Assembly: GCA_016875515.1 (NCBI GenBank)
Contig: VGRA01000038.1
Location: 1-11,877, forward strand
Reading direction: 5' to 3'
Length of the DNA stretch: 11,877 nucleotides
From: Deltaproteobacteria bacterium
GTDB lineage: Bacteria > Myxococcota > Myxococcia > Myxococcales > Myxococcaceae
The first letter of the stretch is position 1; every line of letters starts with the position of its first letter. Of this stretch, positions 5,485 through 11,877 are shown in pieces. Made by a program: the position numbers and the translations under genes. The notes under the pieces are model-generated. The model saw only the letters and a program-made list of their open reading frames with translations. It did not search any database and was not told the origin of the DNA.

Positions 5485-6567
5485 ATGGTTGATGAACTGA
5501 CAGCGAGCCGGACCGCGCAGCGGAAGGACAGCCACCTGGACCTCTGCGCCACCGGGGACGTGGAGCCCGCGGGGGTGCGGACGCTGCTCGGGGATGTCCG
5601 GCTGGTCCACTGCGCGCTCCCGGAGCTGGCCCTGTCCGAGGTCCATCTGGCCACCCGGCTGTTCGGCAAGGCGCTCCGGGCGCCGCTCATGGTGACCGGG
5701 ATGACCGGCGGCACGGAGCGGGCCGGGGCGGTCAACCGCGATCTCGCGAGGTTGGCGGAGTCTGCCGGCATCGCCTTCGGGCTGGGCAGCCAGCGCGCCA
5801 TGCTGGATGACCTCTCGCGGGCCGGGAGCTACCGGCTGCGGGATCTGGCCCCCACGGCGGTCATCATGGGCAATATTGGCCTCACGCAGGCGGTGCGCAG
5901 CGGGGTGGACGCCTGCCGCCGGCTCGCGGACGACATCCAGGCGGACGCGCTCGCCGTCCACCTCAACGCCGGGCAGGAACTCACCCAGCCGGAGGGGGAC
6001 CGGGACTTCCGCGGCGGGTACGAGGTGCTGGGGAAGCTGGCCCGGGCGCTGGAGGGCCGTCTCCTGGTGAAGGAGACCGGCTGTGGGCTGTCCCCCGCGG
6101 TGGCCCGCCGGCTGGTGGGCCTGGGCGTGGGGGCGCTGGACGTGTCCGGCGCGGGCGGCACCAGTTGGGTCCGGGTGGAGCAGCTGCGCGCCTCCGGCGT
6201 GGCCGCCGAGGTGGGGCAGACCTTCAGCGGCTGGGGCATCCCCACCGCGGCTGCCATTGCCTCCGTGCGCCGGGCCGTGGGGCCGGGGGTGACGCTGGTG
6301 GCCTCGGGCGGGCTGCGGGACGGACTGGAGGCGGCCAAGGTGCTCGCGCTCGGCGCGGACGTGGCCGGGATGGCGCTGCCGCTGTTTCGCGCGCAGCAGG
6401 CCGGCGGCTACGAGGGGGCGGAGCGGGCATTGGAGACGGTGCTGACCGGGCTGCGCCACGCGCTGCTGCTGACGGGGAGCCGGGACGTGGCGGCGCTGCG
6501 GGCGCAGCCGCGCGTCCTCACCGGTGAACTCAAGGATTGGCTGGCCGCGCTGGCGGCCGAGGCCTGA
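5485..6567 (+). CDS. fni: Isopentenyl-diphosphate delta-isomerase, type 2 (FMN-dependent)
   Basis: A 360-residue protein, the usual length for type 2 IDI, which interconverts IPP and DMAPP using reduced FMN in the cytoplasm. It is a TIM barrel unrelated to type 1 Idi. Visible signatures: RKDSHLDLC (13-21) near the N terminus; PLMVTGMTGGT (67-77) and FGLGSQRAML (98-107) for FMN binding; NIGLTQ (130-135); the substrate/catalytic block HLNAGQELTQPEGDRDF (159-175) with H159, N161, Q164 and E165; VKETGCGLS (195-203); LDVSGAGGTSWVRVE (218-232) with W228; and the phosphate-binding end VASGGLRDGLEAAKVLALGAD (starting at 272). H159/N161/Q164/E165/W228 match the spacing known for characterised type 2 enzymes. 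ATG 5485 is the only sensible start though its Shine-Dalgarno signal is weak. It is the first gene of the operon; HMG-CoA reductase starts 14 nt after its stop. Placing the last-acting enzyme first in the operon is a common arrangement in bacteria with this pathway. Confidence 0.96.
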   Translation: MVDELTASRTAQRKDSHLDLCATGDVEPAGVRTLLGDVRLVHCALPELALSEVHLATRLFGKALRAPLMVTGMTGGTERAGAVNRDLARLAESAGIAFGLGSQRAMLDDLSRAGSYRLRDLAPTAVIMGNIGLTQAVRSGVDACRRLADDIQADALAVHLNAGQELTQPEGDRDFRGGYEVLGKLARALEGRLLVKETGCGLSPAVARRLVGLGVGALDVSGAGGTSWVRVEQLRASGVAAEVGQTFSGWGIPTAAAIASVRRAVGPGVTLVASGGLRDGLEAAKVLALGADVAGMALPLFRAQQAGGYEGAERALETVLTGLRHALLLTGSRDVAALRAQPRVLTGELKDWLAALAAEA

Positions 6568-6581
6568 GCGGGAGCAAGTCC

Positions 6582-7883
6582 ATGTCGGAGCGCGCGTCGT
6601 CTCGGTTGCCGGGGTTCCACAAGCTGTCGCTCCCGGAGCGCCGCGAGCGGATTGCCAGGCTCTACGGGCTGTCCCCCGAGGAGGTGCGGCACCTCTCCGG
6701 CGCGGCACCGCTGGACGCGGACACCGCCAACCTGATGATCGAGAACGCGCTCGGCACCTTCACGCTGCCGCTCGGGCTCGGGCTCAACCTTCAGGTGAAC
6801 GGCAAGGACTACGTGGTTCCCATGGCGGTGGAGGAGCCCTCCGTCGTGGCCGCGGTCTCCTTCGCGGCAAAAATCGTCCGAGAGGCGGGTGGCTTCCAGG
6901 CCGAGGCGGACGAGTCGCTGATGATCGGCCAGATCCAGGTCACCCGGTACGGCGACCCGGAGGTGGCCACGCGGCGCATCCTGGAACACCGCGAGCAGAT
7001 ATTGGCGCTCGCCAACAGCTTCCACCCGGCCATGCTGCGGCGCGGGGGCGGGGCGCGGGACGTGGAGGTGCGCATCCTCCCGCCGCCGGAGGGGCCGCGC
7101 GGCGAGCCGCTGCTGGTGGTCCACGTGGTGATGGACACGCAGGACGCCATGGGGGCCAACCTCATCAACACCGTGGCGGAGGGCGTGGCGCCGCTCATTG
7201 AACAGGTGACGGGCGGGCGCGTGTACCTGCGCATCCTGAGCAACCTGGCGGACCGGCGGCTGGCGCGGGCCACCTGCCGCATCCCGTTGGACCTTCTTGC
7301 GGATTTCGACCTTCCCGGGGACGACATCGCGGAAGGCATTGCGCAAGCCTCGCGCTTCGCGGAGGCGGACCCGTACCGTGCCGCCACGCACAACAAGGGC
7401 GTGATGAACGGCATTGACGCGGTGGCCATTGCCACCGGGCAGGACTGGCGCGCCATCGAGGCGGGGGCGCACGCGTTCGCCTGCCGCGGCGGTCAGTACC
7501 GGCCGCTGTCCACGTGGCTCTTGGAGGAGGGGCACCTGGTGGGCCGCATCGAGCTGCCGCTGGCCTTGGGCACCGTGGGCGGCCCCATTAAGGTCCACCC
7601 GGGCGTGCAGGTGGGGATGCGGCTGCTGGACGTCTCCGGTACGCGCGAGCTCTCCATGGTGTTCGCGGCGGTGGGGCTGGCGCAGAACTTCGCCGCGGTG
7701 CGCGCGCTGGGCTCGGTGGGCATCCAGAAGGGGCACATGGCGCTGCACGCCCGGTGCGTGGCCGTCACCGCGGGGGCGCGGGGCGAGGACGTGGAGCGGA
7801 TTGCCGCGCTGCTCATGCAGCAGGGGCCTGCGCACGTGAAGGTGGAGCGCGCCCGCGAGCTGCTCGCGGCGAGCGCGGGCTGA
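6582..7883 (+). CDS. mvaA: Class II hydroxymethylglutaryl-CoA reductase (degradative/bacterial type)
   Basis: A 433-residue protein, the right length for class II HMG-CoA reductase, which reduces HMG-CoA to mevalonate with two NAD(P)H in the cytoplasm; it lacks the membrane domain of class I enzymes. Opening motif LPGFHKLSLPERRERIARL (9-27) is typical. Catalytic residues expected from the Pseudomonas mevalonii enzyme are all present at matching spacing: Glu84 in MAVEEPSVVAA, Lys272 in THNKGVMNGIDAV, Asp288 in ATGQDWRA, and His385 in GHMALHAR. The dinucleotide-binding DAMGANLINT stands at 188-197. I cannot tell NADH from NADPH preference by eye. ATG 6582 is chosen because GGGAGCAAG precedes it and the protein then starts like its family; the longer in-frame opening inside fni is rejected. 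The mevalonate kinase gene starts one nucleotide after its stop. HMG-CoA synthase is not encoded in the window, so substrate supply comes from another locus. Confidence 0.96.
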   Translation: MSERASSRLPGFHKLSLPERRERIARLYGLSPEEVRHLSGAAPLDADTANLMIENALGTFTLPLGLGLNLQVNGKDYVVPMAVEEPSVVAAVSFAAKIVREAGGFQAEADESLMIGQIQVTRYGDPEVATRRILEHREQILALANSFHPAMLRRGGGARDVEVRILPPPEGPRGEPLLVVHVVMDTQDAMGANLINTVAEGVAPLIEQVTGGRVYLRILSNLADRRLARATCRIPLDLLADFDLPGDDIAEGIAQASRFAEADPYRAATHNKGVMNGIDAVAIATGQDWRAIEAGAHAFACRGGQYRPLSTWLLEEGHLVGRIELPLALGTVGGPIKVHPGVQVGMRLLDVSGTRELSMVFAAVGLAQNFAAVRALGSVGIQKGHMALHARCVAVTAGARGEDVERIAALLMQQGPAHVKVERARELLAASAG

Positions 7884-7884
7884 C

Positions 7885-8799
7885 GTGCTCTCCGCGTTCG
7901 GCCCCGGCAAGGTCATCCTCCTCGGCGAGCACGGCGTGGTGTATGGCCACCCGGCGCTCGCGGCGCCGCTGCAGGCGGGCGTCACCGCCCACGGAACGCC
8001 GTCCTCCCGCTGCGAGCTGGTCATGCCGGAGGGGGCCCCGCCCGACGCCGCGCGGCTGCTGCGCGCGGCCTTCGCGCAGCTTGCGGACGGGCTGGGCCAT
8101 CCCCCCTTGCGCGTGACGCTGCAGAGCGACCTGCCACTCTCCCAGGGGCTGGGCTCCTCGGGCGCGCTCGCGGTGGCCTGCGCGCGGCTGCTGCTGCAGG
8201 TGAAGACCGGCCGGCCGGCGAAGACGGTGGACGTGGAGCGCTGGGCGTGGGCCATGGAGCGCGCCTTCCACGGGACGCCCTCCGGCGTGGACCACACCAC
8301 GAGCGCGCGCGGGCAGTTGCTCTACTACCGCAAGGCACCGGCGGCGGAGGTGGGCCGCGCGCGGGCGGTGACGGGCCCCAGGCGCCTGCAGTTGCTCGTG
8401 GCGCTGGCCGGGCCGCGCACGGGGACGAAGCAGACGGTGGCCGCGCTGCGAGCGAGGGCGGGGCAGTGGCCGCGCCGGTACGAGCGCGTGTTCCGCGGCA
8501 TCGGCGCGCTGGTGGACGAGGCGCGCGCGGCGGTGGAGGCGGGGGACGCCGCCTCGCTCGGGGATCTCATGAACATGAACCACGGCATGCTGGCCGGGCT
8601 CGGGCTGTCCTCCGAGACGCTGGACGGCATGGTGCACCGGCTGCGGGGGCTGGGGGCGCTCGGGGCCAAGCTGTCCGGGGCGGGCGGGGACGGCGGGGCC
8701 GTCATCGGCCTGTTCGAGGACGCCGAGGCCGCGGCGAAGGTGTTGCGGCGCCGCCGGGTGCCGTGCTTCACGTCGGTCATTGCAGGGAGGGGCGCGTGA
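7885..8799 (+). CDS. mvk: Mevalonate kinase (GHMP family)
   Basis: A 304-residue GHMP kinase that phosphorylates mevalonate at the 5-hydroxyl with ATP. GTG 7885 follows the reductase stop (TGA 7881-7883) with one nucleotide between, so translation is probably coupled. Motif 1 is FGPGKVILLGEHGVVYG (5-21) with Lys9 and Glu15; motif 2, the ATP loop, is PLSQGLGSSGALAV (84-97); the substrate motif FHGTPSGVDHTTS (128-140) has the catalytic-base Asp136; motif 3 is KLSGAGGDGGAVIGL (262-276). In many mevalonate kinases the substrate motif reads GVDN; here the residue after Asp is His, a small departure. Order in the operon and the distinct N-terminal LGEHGVVYG favour mevalonate kinase over phosphomevalonate kinase, which is assigned to the fifth gene. 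The next gene overlaps it by 4 nt. Confidence 0.93.
   Translation: MLSAFGPGKVILLGEHGVVYGHPALAAPLQAGVTAHGTPSSRCELVMPEGAPPDAARLLRAAFAQLADGLGHPPLRVTLQSDLPLSQGLGSSGALAVACARLLLQVKTGRPAKTVDVERWAWAMERAFHGTPSGVDHTTSARGQLLYYRKAPAAEVGRARAVTGPRRLQLLVALAGPRTGTKQTVAALRARAGQWPRRYERVFRGIGALVDEARAAVEAGDAASLGDLMNMNHGMLAGLGLSSETLDGMVHRLRGLGALGAKLSGAGGDGGAVIGLFEDAEAAAKVLRRRRVPCFTSVIAGRGA
8784..8792 (+). promoter_or_regulatory. Strong Shine-Dalgarno site deciding the mvaD start
   Basis: AGGGAGGGG lies inside the end of the mevalonate kinase gene, 3 nt before the GTG at 8796. It supports that GTG over longer in-frame openings of the decarboxylase reading frame, and it is the best ribosome site in the operon. Confidence 0.7.
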
Positions 8800-9776
8800 A
8801 GGCCACCGCCACGGCACACCCCAACATTGCGCTGGTGAAGTACTGGGGGAAGCGGGACGAGGCGCTCATCCTCCCGCACCAGTCCAGCCTGTCACTCACG
8901 CTCGCGCCGCTGTCCATCACCACCACGGTGGAGTGGGGGCAGGAGGAGGACCAGGTGGAGCTCAACGGCAAGGCGGCCGAGGGCGGCGAGCGGCGGCGGG
9001 TGGTGGAGCTGCTCTCGCGGGTCCGCGAGGAGGCCGGCCGCCCGCTGGGCGGGGCGAGGATGGTCTCCCGCGGAGACTTCCCGGCCTCGGCGGGGCTCGC
9101 CAGCAGCGCGGCGGCCTTCGCGGCGCTGGCCCTCGCCTCTCGCGCGGCGGCGGGGCTTCCCCGGGACGTGCGGGCGGAGAGCGTGCTCGCGCGGCGCGGC
9201 TCCGGGTCTGCGTGCCGCAGCATCCAGGGCGGCGTGTGCGTGTGGAGGCGCGGCGAGCGGGCGGACGGCGAGGACAGCTACGCGGAGCAGGCGTTCGCCG
9301 CATCCCACTGGCCCGAGCTCCGGATGTTCGTGGCGCTGCTGTCCCGGGCGGAGAAGGAGGTGGGCTCGCGGGACGGGATGCGCGGGAGCGTGGAGACGTC
9401 TCCCTACTACCCGGCGTGGGCCCAGGACGCCGAGGCGGAGATTCCGCGCGCGCTGGCCGCGCTGGAGCGGCGGGACATTGCCTCGCTCGGGGAACTGGCC
9501 GAGCGCAACGCCTGGCGGATGCACGCCACCGCGCTCGCCGCCAACCCGCCGCTCTGCTACCTGCTGCCCGGCACGCTGGAGGTCATCCAGCGGGTTCGCC
9601 ATGCGCGCGGGCAGGGGCTGAAGGCGTACTTCACCCTGGACGCGGGGCCCAACCCGGTGGTGCTCACCACGGCGGACGCCCTGGAGGACGCCGAGCGGGT
9701 GGTGCGCGAGGCGGGCGCGGTGGAAATTGTCCGCTGCCACGTGGGCGGGGACGCCACCGTGCAGGTGCACGTTTAG
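8796..9776 (+). CDS. mvaD: Diphosphomevalonate decarboxylase
   Basis: A 326-residue GHMP-fold enzyme that phosphorylates mevalonate 5-diphosphate at the 3-hydroxyl and decarboxylates it to IPP. The start GTG 8796 overlaps the mevalonate kinase stop (GTGA). Signatures: AHPNIALVKYWGKRDEALILP (starting at residue 7) with the decarboxylase hallmark KYWGKRD; SLSLTLAPL (31-39); ATP loop ASAGLASSAAAFAALA (97-112); RRGSGSACRSIQGGVCVW (133-150); the MHATA motif (242-246); and the catalytic Asp282 in FTLDAGPNPVVL. Retention of this Asp and of the GSGSACRS motif argues for a true decarboxylase rather than an archaeal-type mevalonate-3-kinase or phosphomevalonate decarboxylase variant, as does the presence of a phosphomevalonate kinase gene next door. 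The stop at 9774-9776 is 7 nt before the last gene of the operon. Confidence 0.95.
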   Translation: MKATATAHPNIALVKYWGKRDEALILPHQSSLSLTLAPLSITTTVEWGQEEDQVELNGKAAEGGERRRVVELLSRVREEAGRPLGGARMVSRGDFPASAGLASSAAAFAALALASRAAAGLPRDVRAESVLARRGSGSACRSIQGGVCVWRRGERADGEDSYAEQAFAASHWPELRMFVALLSRAEKEVGSRDGMRGSVETSPYYPAWAQDAEAEIPRALAALERRDIASLGELAERNAWRMHATALAANPPLCYLLPGTLEVIQRVRHARGQGLKAYFTLDAGPNPVVLTTADALEDAERVVREAGAVEIVRCHVGGDATVQVHV

Positions 9777-9783
9777 GCAGTCC

Positions 9784-10860
9784 ATGGCCGCGCGCGCCCT
9801 CTCTGCCGCCGGCAAGCTGTTCCTCGCGGGCGAGTACGCCGTGCTGTGGGGCGGCACCGCGCGCGTGGCCTGCGTGGGGCCGCGCACGCACGCCTGGGTG
9901 AGGCCGCGCGAGGACCGGCACGTCGCGCTGCACCTGGCCGAGGGCACGCTGCGCGGCACCTGCACGCCGCTCGGGGTGGCATGGGACGGGGAGGTGGCAC
10001 CGCCCTTTCTCTTCGCGGCCCGCACCGTGGACCTGGCGCTGAGGGCGTACGGGGGTGAGGGGCCGGGCTTCGCGCTGGCGCTGTCCCCGTCACCCCTGGG
10101 ACCCGGGGGGCGGAAGCTGGGGCTGGGCAGCAGCGCGCGGGCCACGGTGCTGGTGGCGGAGGCGTGCCGCGCCGTGCTGGAGGCGGGCTTCGACGCCCGG
10201 GTGCTGGCGCTGCTCTCGCACAGCGTGGCGCAGGGCGGGAAGGGGAGCGGCGGGGACGTGGCCGCCTCCGCGCTGGGCGGGGTGGTGCGCTACCGGCGCT
10301 ACCCGCTGGAGGGGCTGCAGGCGCACCTGGTGGACGGGCGGCTGGGCACCGCGCTCGCGTCTGCGCCGCCGCTGGAGGCGCGCTCGCTGTCCAGCGTGCA
10401 GGTGCGGATGCTGTACGCCTTTGCAGGGGACAGCGCCTCCACGCCGGTCCTCATCCGACGGGCGGAGGCCACGCTGGACGCCGACGCGCGCGCCGCCTTC
10501 GTGCGCGAGTCGGATGCACTGGGCCATGCGTTGGAGGACGCGCTGTGCGCCGGGGACTTCGCGCAGCTGGCCCCCGCGGTGGAGGGCCTCCAGCGGCTGC
10601 TGTGCACGCTGGGGCCGCTGGAGACGGATGCCATGGCGCGCATCCTCGCGCTCGCCCGCGCCCACGGCTGCATGGGCAAGATGAGCGGCGCGGGGGGCGG
10701 GGACGGCTGCGTGTTGTTCGCGCCGGGTGACGCGGAGGCGGCCGCGCTGGTGGACACGCTCGCGGCCCGCGGCTTCCACGCCTTCCCGCTCACGCTGGAG
10801 GAGGGGGTGCGCGGAGAGGGGGCGCCGCCGGAGAGCCTCCGGGCATGGGCGCGGGACTGA
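9784..10860 (+). CDS. mvaK2: Phosphomevalonate kinase (GHMP family)
   Basis: A 358-residue GHMP kinase that converts mevalonate 5-phosphate to the 5-diphosphate, the usual length for the bacterial enzyme. ATG 9784 follows the mvaD stop by 7 nt with TAGGCAG as a weak ribosome site. Motifs: SAAGKLFLAGEYAVLWGG (7-24), where LAGEYAVL is characteristic of bacterial phosphomevalonate kinase (mevalonate kinase has GEHAVVYG); ATP loop KLGLGSSARATV (111-122); GGKGSGGDVAASALGG (151-166) with likely active-site Asp158; and KMSGAGGGDGCVLFAP (299-314). Many relatives read GSGYDVA; here Gly replaces Tyr before the Asp. It closes the five-gene operon and its stop is only 9 nt from the stop of the convergent phenylalanine hydroxylase gene. 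The family is certain; the substrate is inferred from motifs and the operon's otherwise complete set. Confidence 0.92.
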   Translation: MAARALSAAGKLFLAGEYAVLWGGTARVACVGPRTHAWVRPREDRHVALHLAEGTLRGTCTPLGVAWDGEVAPPFLFAARTVDLALRAYGGEGPGFALALSPSPLGPGGRKLGLGSSARATVLVAEACRAVLEAGFDARVLALLSHSVAQGGKGSGGDVAASALGGVVRYRRYPLEGLQAHLVDGRLGTALASAPPLEARSLSSVQVRMLYAFAGDSASTPVLIRRAEATLDADARAAFVRESDALGHALEDALCAGDFAQLAPAVEGLQRLLCTLGPLETDAMARILALARAHGCMGKMSGAGGGDGCVLFAPGDAEAAALVDTLAARGFHAFPLTLEEGVRGEGAPPESLRAWARD

Positions 10861-10862
10861 GA

Positions 10863-10878
10863 CTGCAGGTCAGTGCAG
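10863..10878. terminator. Small inverted repeat between two convergent genes
   Basis: CTGCA / TGCAG forms a 5-bp stem with a 6-nt loop, starting 2 nt after the phosphomevalonate kinase stop and covering the stop codon of the convergent phenylalanine hydroxylase gene. It could act in both directions, but the stem is short and neither side has a T run, so it may be chance. Confidence 0.22.
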
Positions 10879-11733
10879 CTTCCCGCCACGCTGGATGATG
10901 CCGTCCAGCCACCCGGTCAGCTGGGCGAACAGCGCCGCCGTCCCCTGCTCCCCGACGAAGAGCGTGCGCTGGTACACCGTGGGGTCGTAGCCGGTGGCGG
11001 AGACGCGGGCCAGGTCGAACGGGACCTTCTCCGCGTCCGTCTTCACGTGGCCCATCTCCCCGAAGGAGGAGAGCAACCCCGAGCCGATGATGCGCAGCTG
11101 CCCGCCCTCGCGGACCAGGCCGAACTCCATGACGTACCAGTAGACGTTCAGCAGCGCCTTCATGGCCGGCTCGTCCGCCAGCTTGGATGCCTCGCCGAAG
11201 AGCCGGTTCATCCGGGCGAACTCGGGTGCGGCCAGCAGTGCCGCGTGGCCAATCAGCTCGTGGATGATGTCCGGCTCCGGCGTGTACAGCGGCACGCTGT
11301 GGTGGCGCATGTACTGGGTGGAGAGGAACACCCCGTCGGCCAGCCGGGACATGAAGACGCGCGGCGTCACCAGCCCCGCCACCGGCACCAGGTTGAAGCC
11401 GGAGATGCGGGAGAGCAGCACGTTGACGTCCGCCAACTCCGGGATGCGGTCCGTGGGGAAGGCGAGCGCCGGCCAGTACTGCAGGTACTCCTTGCAGGCG
11501 AGCTCCCGGTGCAGCGGTACCAGGTTCTCCAACGCCGTCCGCCACACCCCGTTCTCCACGCCCGTGTAGCCCGCGCGCGGCACCGGCTGCCCCCAGCGCC
11601 AGTCCAGCGCCAGCTTGGCAATGCCGTTGCGGCGCGCGCGGTACTCGGCGTCCCGGAAGCCGGGGTGATCCTGGTCCAGCGGGACGATGTCCGATTCGCC
11701 CTGCGTGGGAGCGCTGCCGGGAGACGTGTCCAT
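10870..11733 (-). CDS. phhA: Phenylalanine 4-hydroxylase (pterin- and iron-dependent)
   Basis: A 287-residue protein with the catalytic domain of aromatic amino acid hydroxylases and no N-terminal ACT regulatory domain, like other bacterial phenylalanine hydroxylases. It converts phenylalanine to tyrosine using O2, non-heme Fe(II) and a tetrahydropterin. Iron ligands are His158 and His163 in PEPDIIHELIGHAALLA (152-168) and Glu203 in YWYVMEFGLV (198-207); the +5 and +45 spacing equals that of His285/His290/Glu330 in the human enzyme. Other family parts are CKEYLQYWPAL (80-90), LLSRISGFNLVPVAGLVTPRV (starting at 106) and SGLLSSFGEMGH (218-229). ATG 11733 has AGGAG 10 nt upstream. Tyrosine or tryptophan hydroxylase activity is unlikely in bacteria but cannot be excluded by eye. 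It converges on the mevalonate operon and lies 48 nt downstream of the partial minus-strand gene. No pterin dehydratase gene (phhB) is visible within the window. Confidence 0.94.
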   Translation of the reverse strand: MDTSPGSAPTQGESDIVPLDQDHPGFRDAEYRARRNGIAKLALDWRWGQPVPRAGYTGVENGVWRTALENLVPLHRELACKEYLQYWPALAFPTDRIPELADVNVLLSRISGFNLVPVAGLVTPRVFMSRLADGVFLSTQYMRHHSVPLYTPEPDIIHELIGHAALLAAPEFARMNRLFGEASKLADEPAMKALLNVYWYVMEFGLVREGGQLRIIGSGLLSSFGEMGHVKTDAEKVPFDLARVSATGYDPTVYQRTLFVGEQGTAALFAQLTGWLDGIIQRGGKLH

Positions 11734-11781
11734 ACGAAAAGTGCTCCTACTACGCGCCCCCGGTGCCGTTCCAGCGGCAGC

Positions 11782-11877
11782 TCACTGCCCCACCACCCAC
11801 ACGTCATCGGCCAGCAGGTGGCCCCAGGGGCCGTCCGCGTCGTCCACGAACACCAGTGCGCCCCGGGCCCCTTCCGG
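11782..11877 (-). CDS. C-terminal end of an unidentified protein (5' part beyond the window)
   Basis: Only the last 31 codons are inside the window, ending at TGA (11784-11782 on the minus strand). The peptide includes ALVFVDDADGPWGHLLADDV and ends WVVGQ. The pattern V-D-D/N-x-x-G-x-W-G-H-(I/L)-x-x-D-D-V at an extreme C terminus is seen in beta-sandwich domains that close some secreted glycoside hydrolases, sulfatases and related carbohydrate-active proteins, so this may be a secreted enzyme or binding protein; that is inference from a short tail. It ends 48 nt before phhA on the same strand. The gap holds a small inverted repeat (TGCCG / CGGCA, 11764-11779) that may mark the end of this gene, plus the phhA ribosome site. 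Confidence 0.55.
   Translation of the reverse strand, partial: PEGARGALVFVDDADGPWGHLLADDVWVVGQ

Noticed and set aside
6537..6581. 15-codon N-terminal extension of HMG-CoA reductase
   Set aside because: It overlaps the end of fni with a TTG start; ATG 6582 has a better ribosome site and gives the usual family N terminus.
6408..8300. Minus-strand open frame of 630 codons within the mevalonate operon
   Set aside because: Completely antisense to fni, HMG-CoA reductase and mevalonate kinase, all of which carry full catalytic motifs; no domain visible in the antisense product.
8247..8795. N-terminal extension of the decarboxylase reading frame
   Set aside because: This stretch overlaps mevalonate kinase and has shadow-like Arg/Gly-rich composition; family homology begins at the GTG 8796, which has a strong ribosome site.
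1..11877. Search by eye for tRNA, rRNA, CRISPR repeats, IS ends and attachment sites
   Set aside because: No regular spaced repeats, no terminal inverted repeats with a transposase, and no tRNA-like sequence were noticed; composition looks uniform apart from the small AT-rich patch at 4900-4920.

Overview
The window is very GC-rich, with dense genes, frequent GTG starts and G/C-ending codons. Its gene content (a class II HMG-CoA reductase mevalonate operon opened by a type 2 isopentenyl diphosphate isomerase, lipoproteins with Kelch repeats, Ala-rich envelope proteins) suggests a myxobacterium of the Myxococcus/Stigmatella/Corallococcus/Archangium kind. That placement is inferred from gene content and style, not from a marker gene.

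Layout, left to right. (1) Positions 1-2379, plus strand: the 3' end of a gene for a protein with one C-terminal membrane segment, then a secreted lipoprotein with about seven Kelch repeats; the two are almost contiguous and probably co-transcribed. (2) Positions 2501-5359, minus strand: a DsrE-like small protein (upstream), an HtpX/M48 membrane metalloprotease, a membrane-anchored coiled-coil protein with an Ala-rich tail, and a small lipoprotein (downstream). The last two are 18 nt apart. A stem-loop with a short T run separates them from htpX. (3) Positions 5485-10860, plus strand: a five-gene mevalonate operon, fni - HMG-CoA reductase - mevalonate kinase - diphosphomevalonate decarboxylase - phosphomevalonate kinase, with junctions of +14, +1, -4 and +7 nt. 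(4) Positions 10870-11877, minus strand: a phenylalanine 4-hydroxylase that converges on the operon end with only 9 nt between, and upstream of it the last 31 codons of another gene.

The five operon enzymes take HMG-CoA to IPP (HMG-CoA -> mevalonate -> 5-phosphate -> 5-diphosphate -> IPP) and then interconvert IPP and DMAPP, feeding carotenoid, quinone, steroid and other isoprenoid synthesis. HMG-CoA synthase and acetoacetyl-CoA thiolase are not in the window and must be encoded elsewhere. Signature residues are present in all five enzymes. The divergent 125-bp gap at 5360-5484 is the only room upstream for the operon promoter.

I see no IS element, CRISPR array, tRNA, rRNA or obvious horizontally acquired segment. 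No gene-free stretch exceeds about 125 bp. The least understood parts are the envelope pair at 2501-3943, the truncated first gene, and the start of htpX. I do not see convincing evidence for an entirely new system; the leads below are modest.
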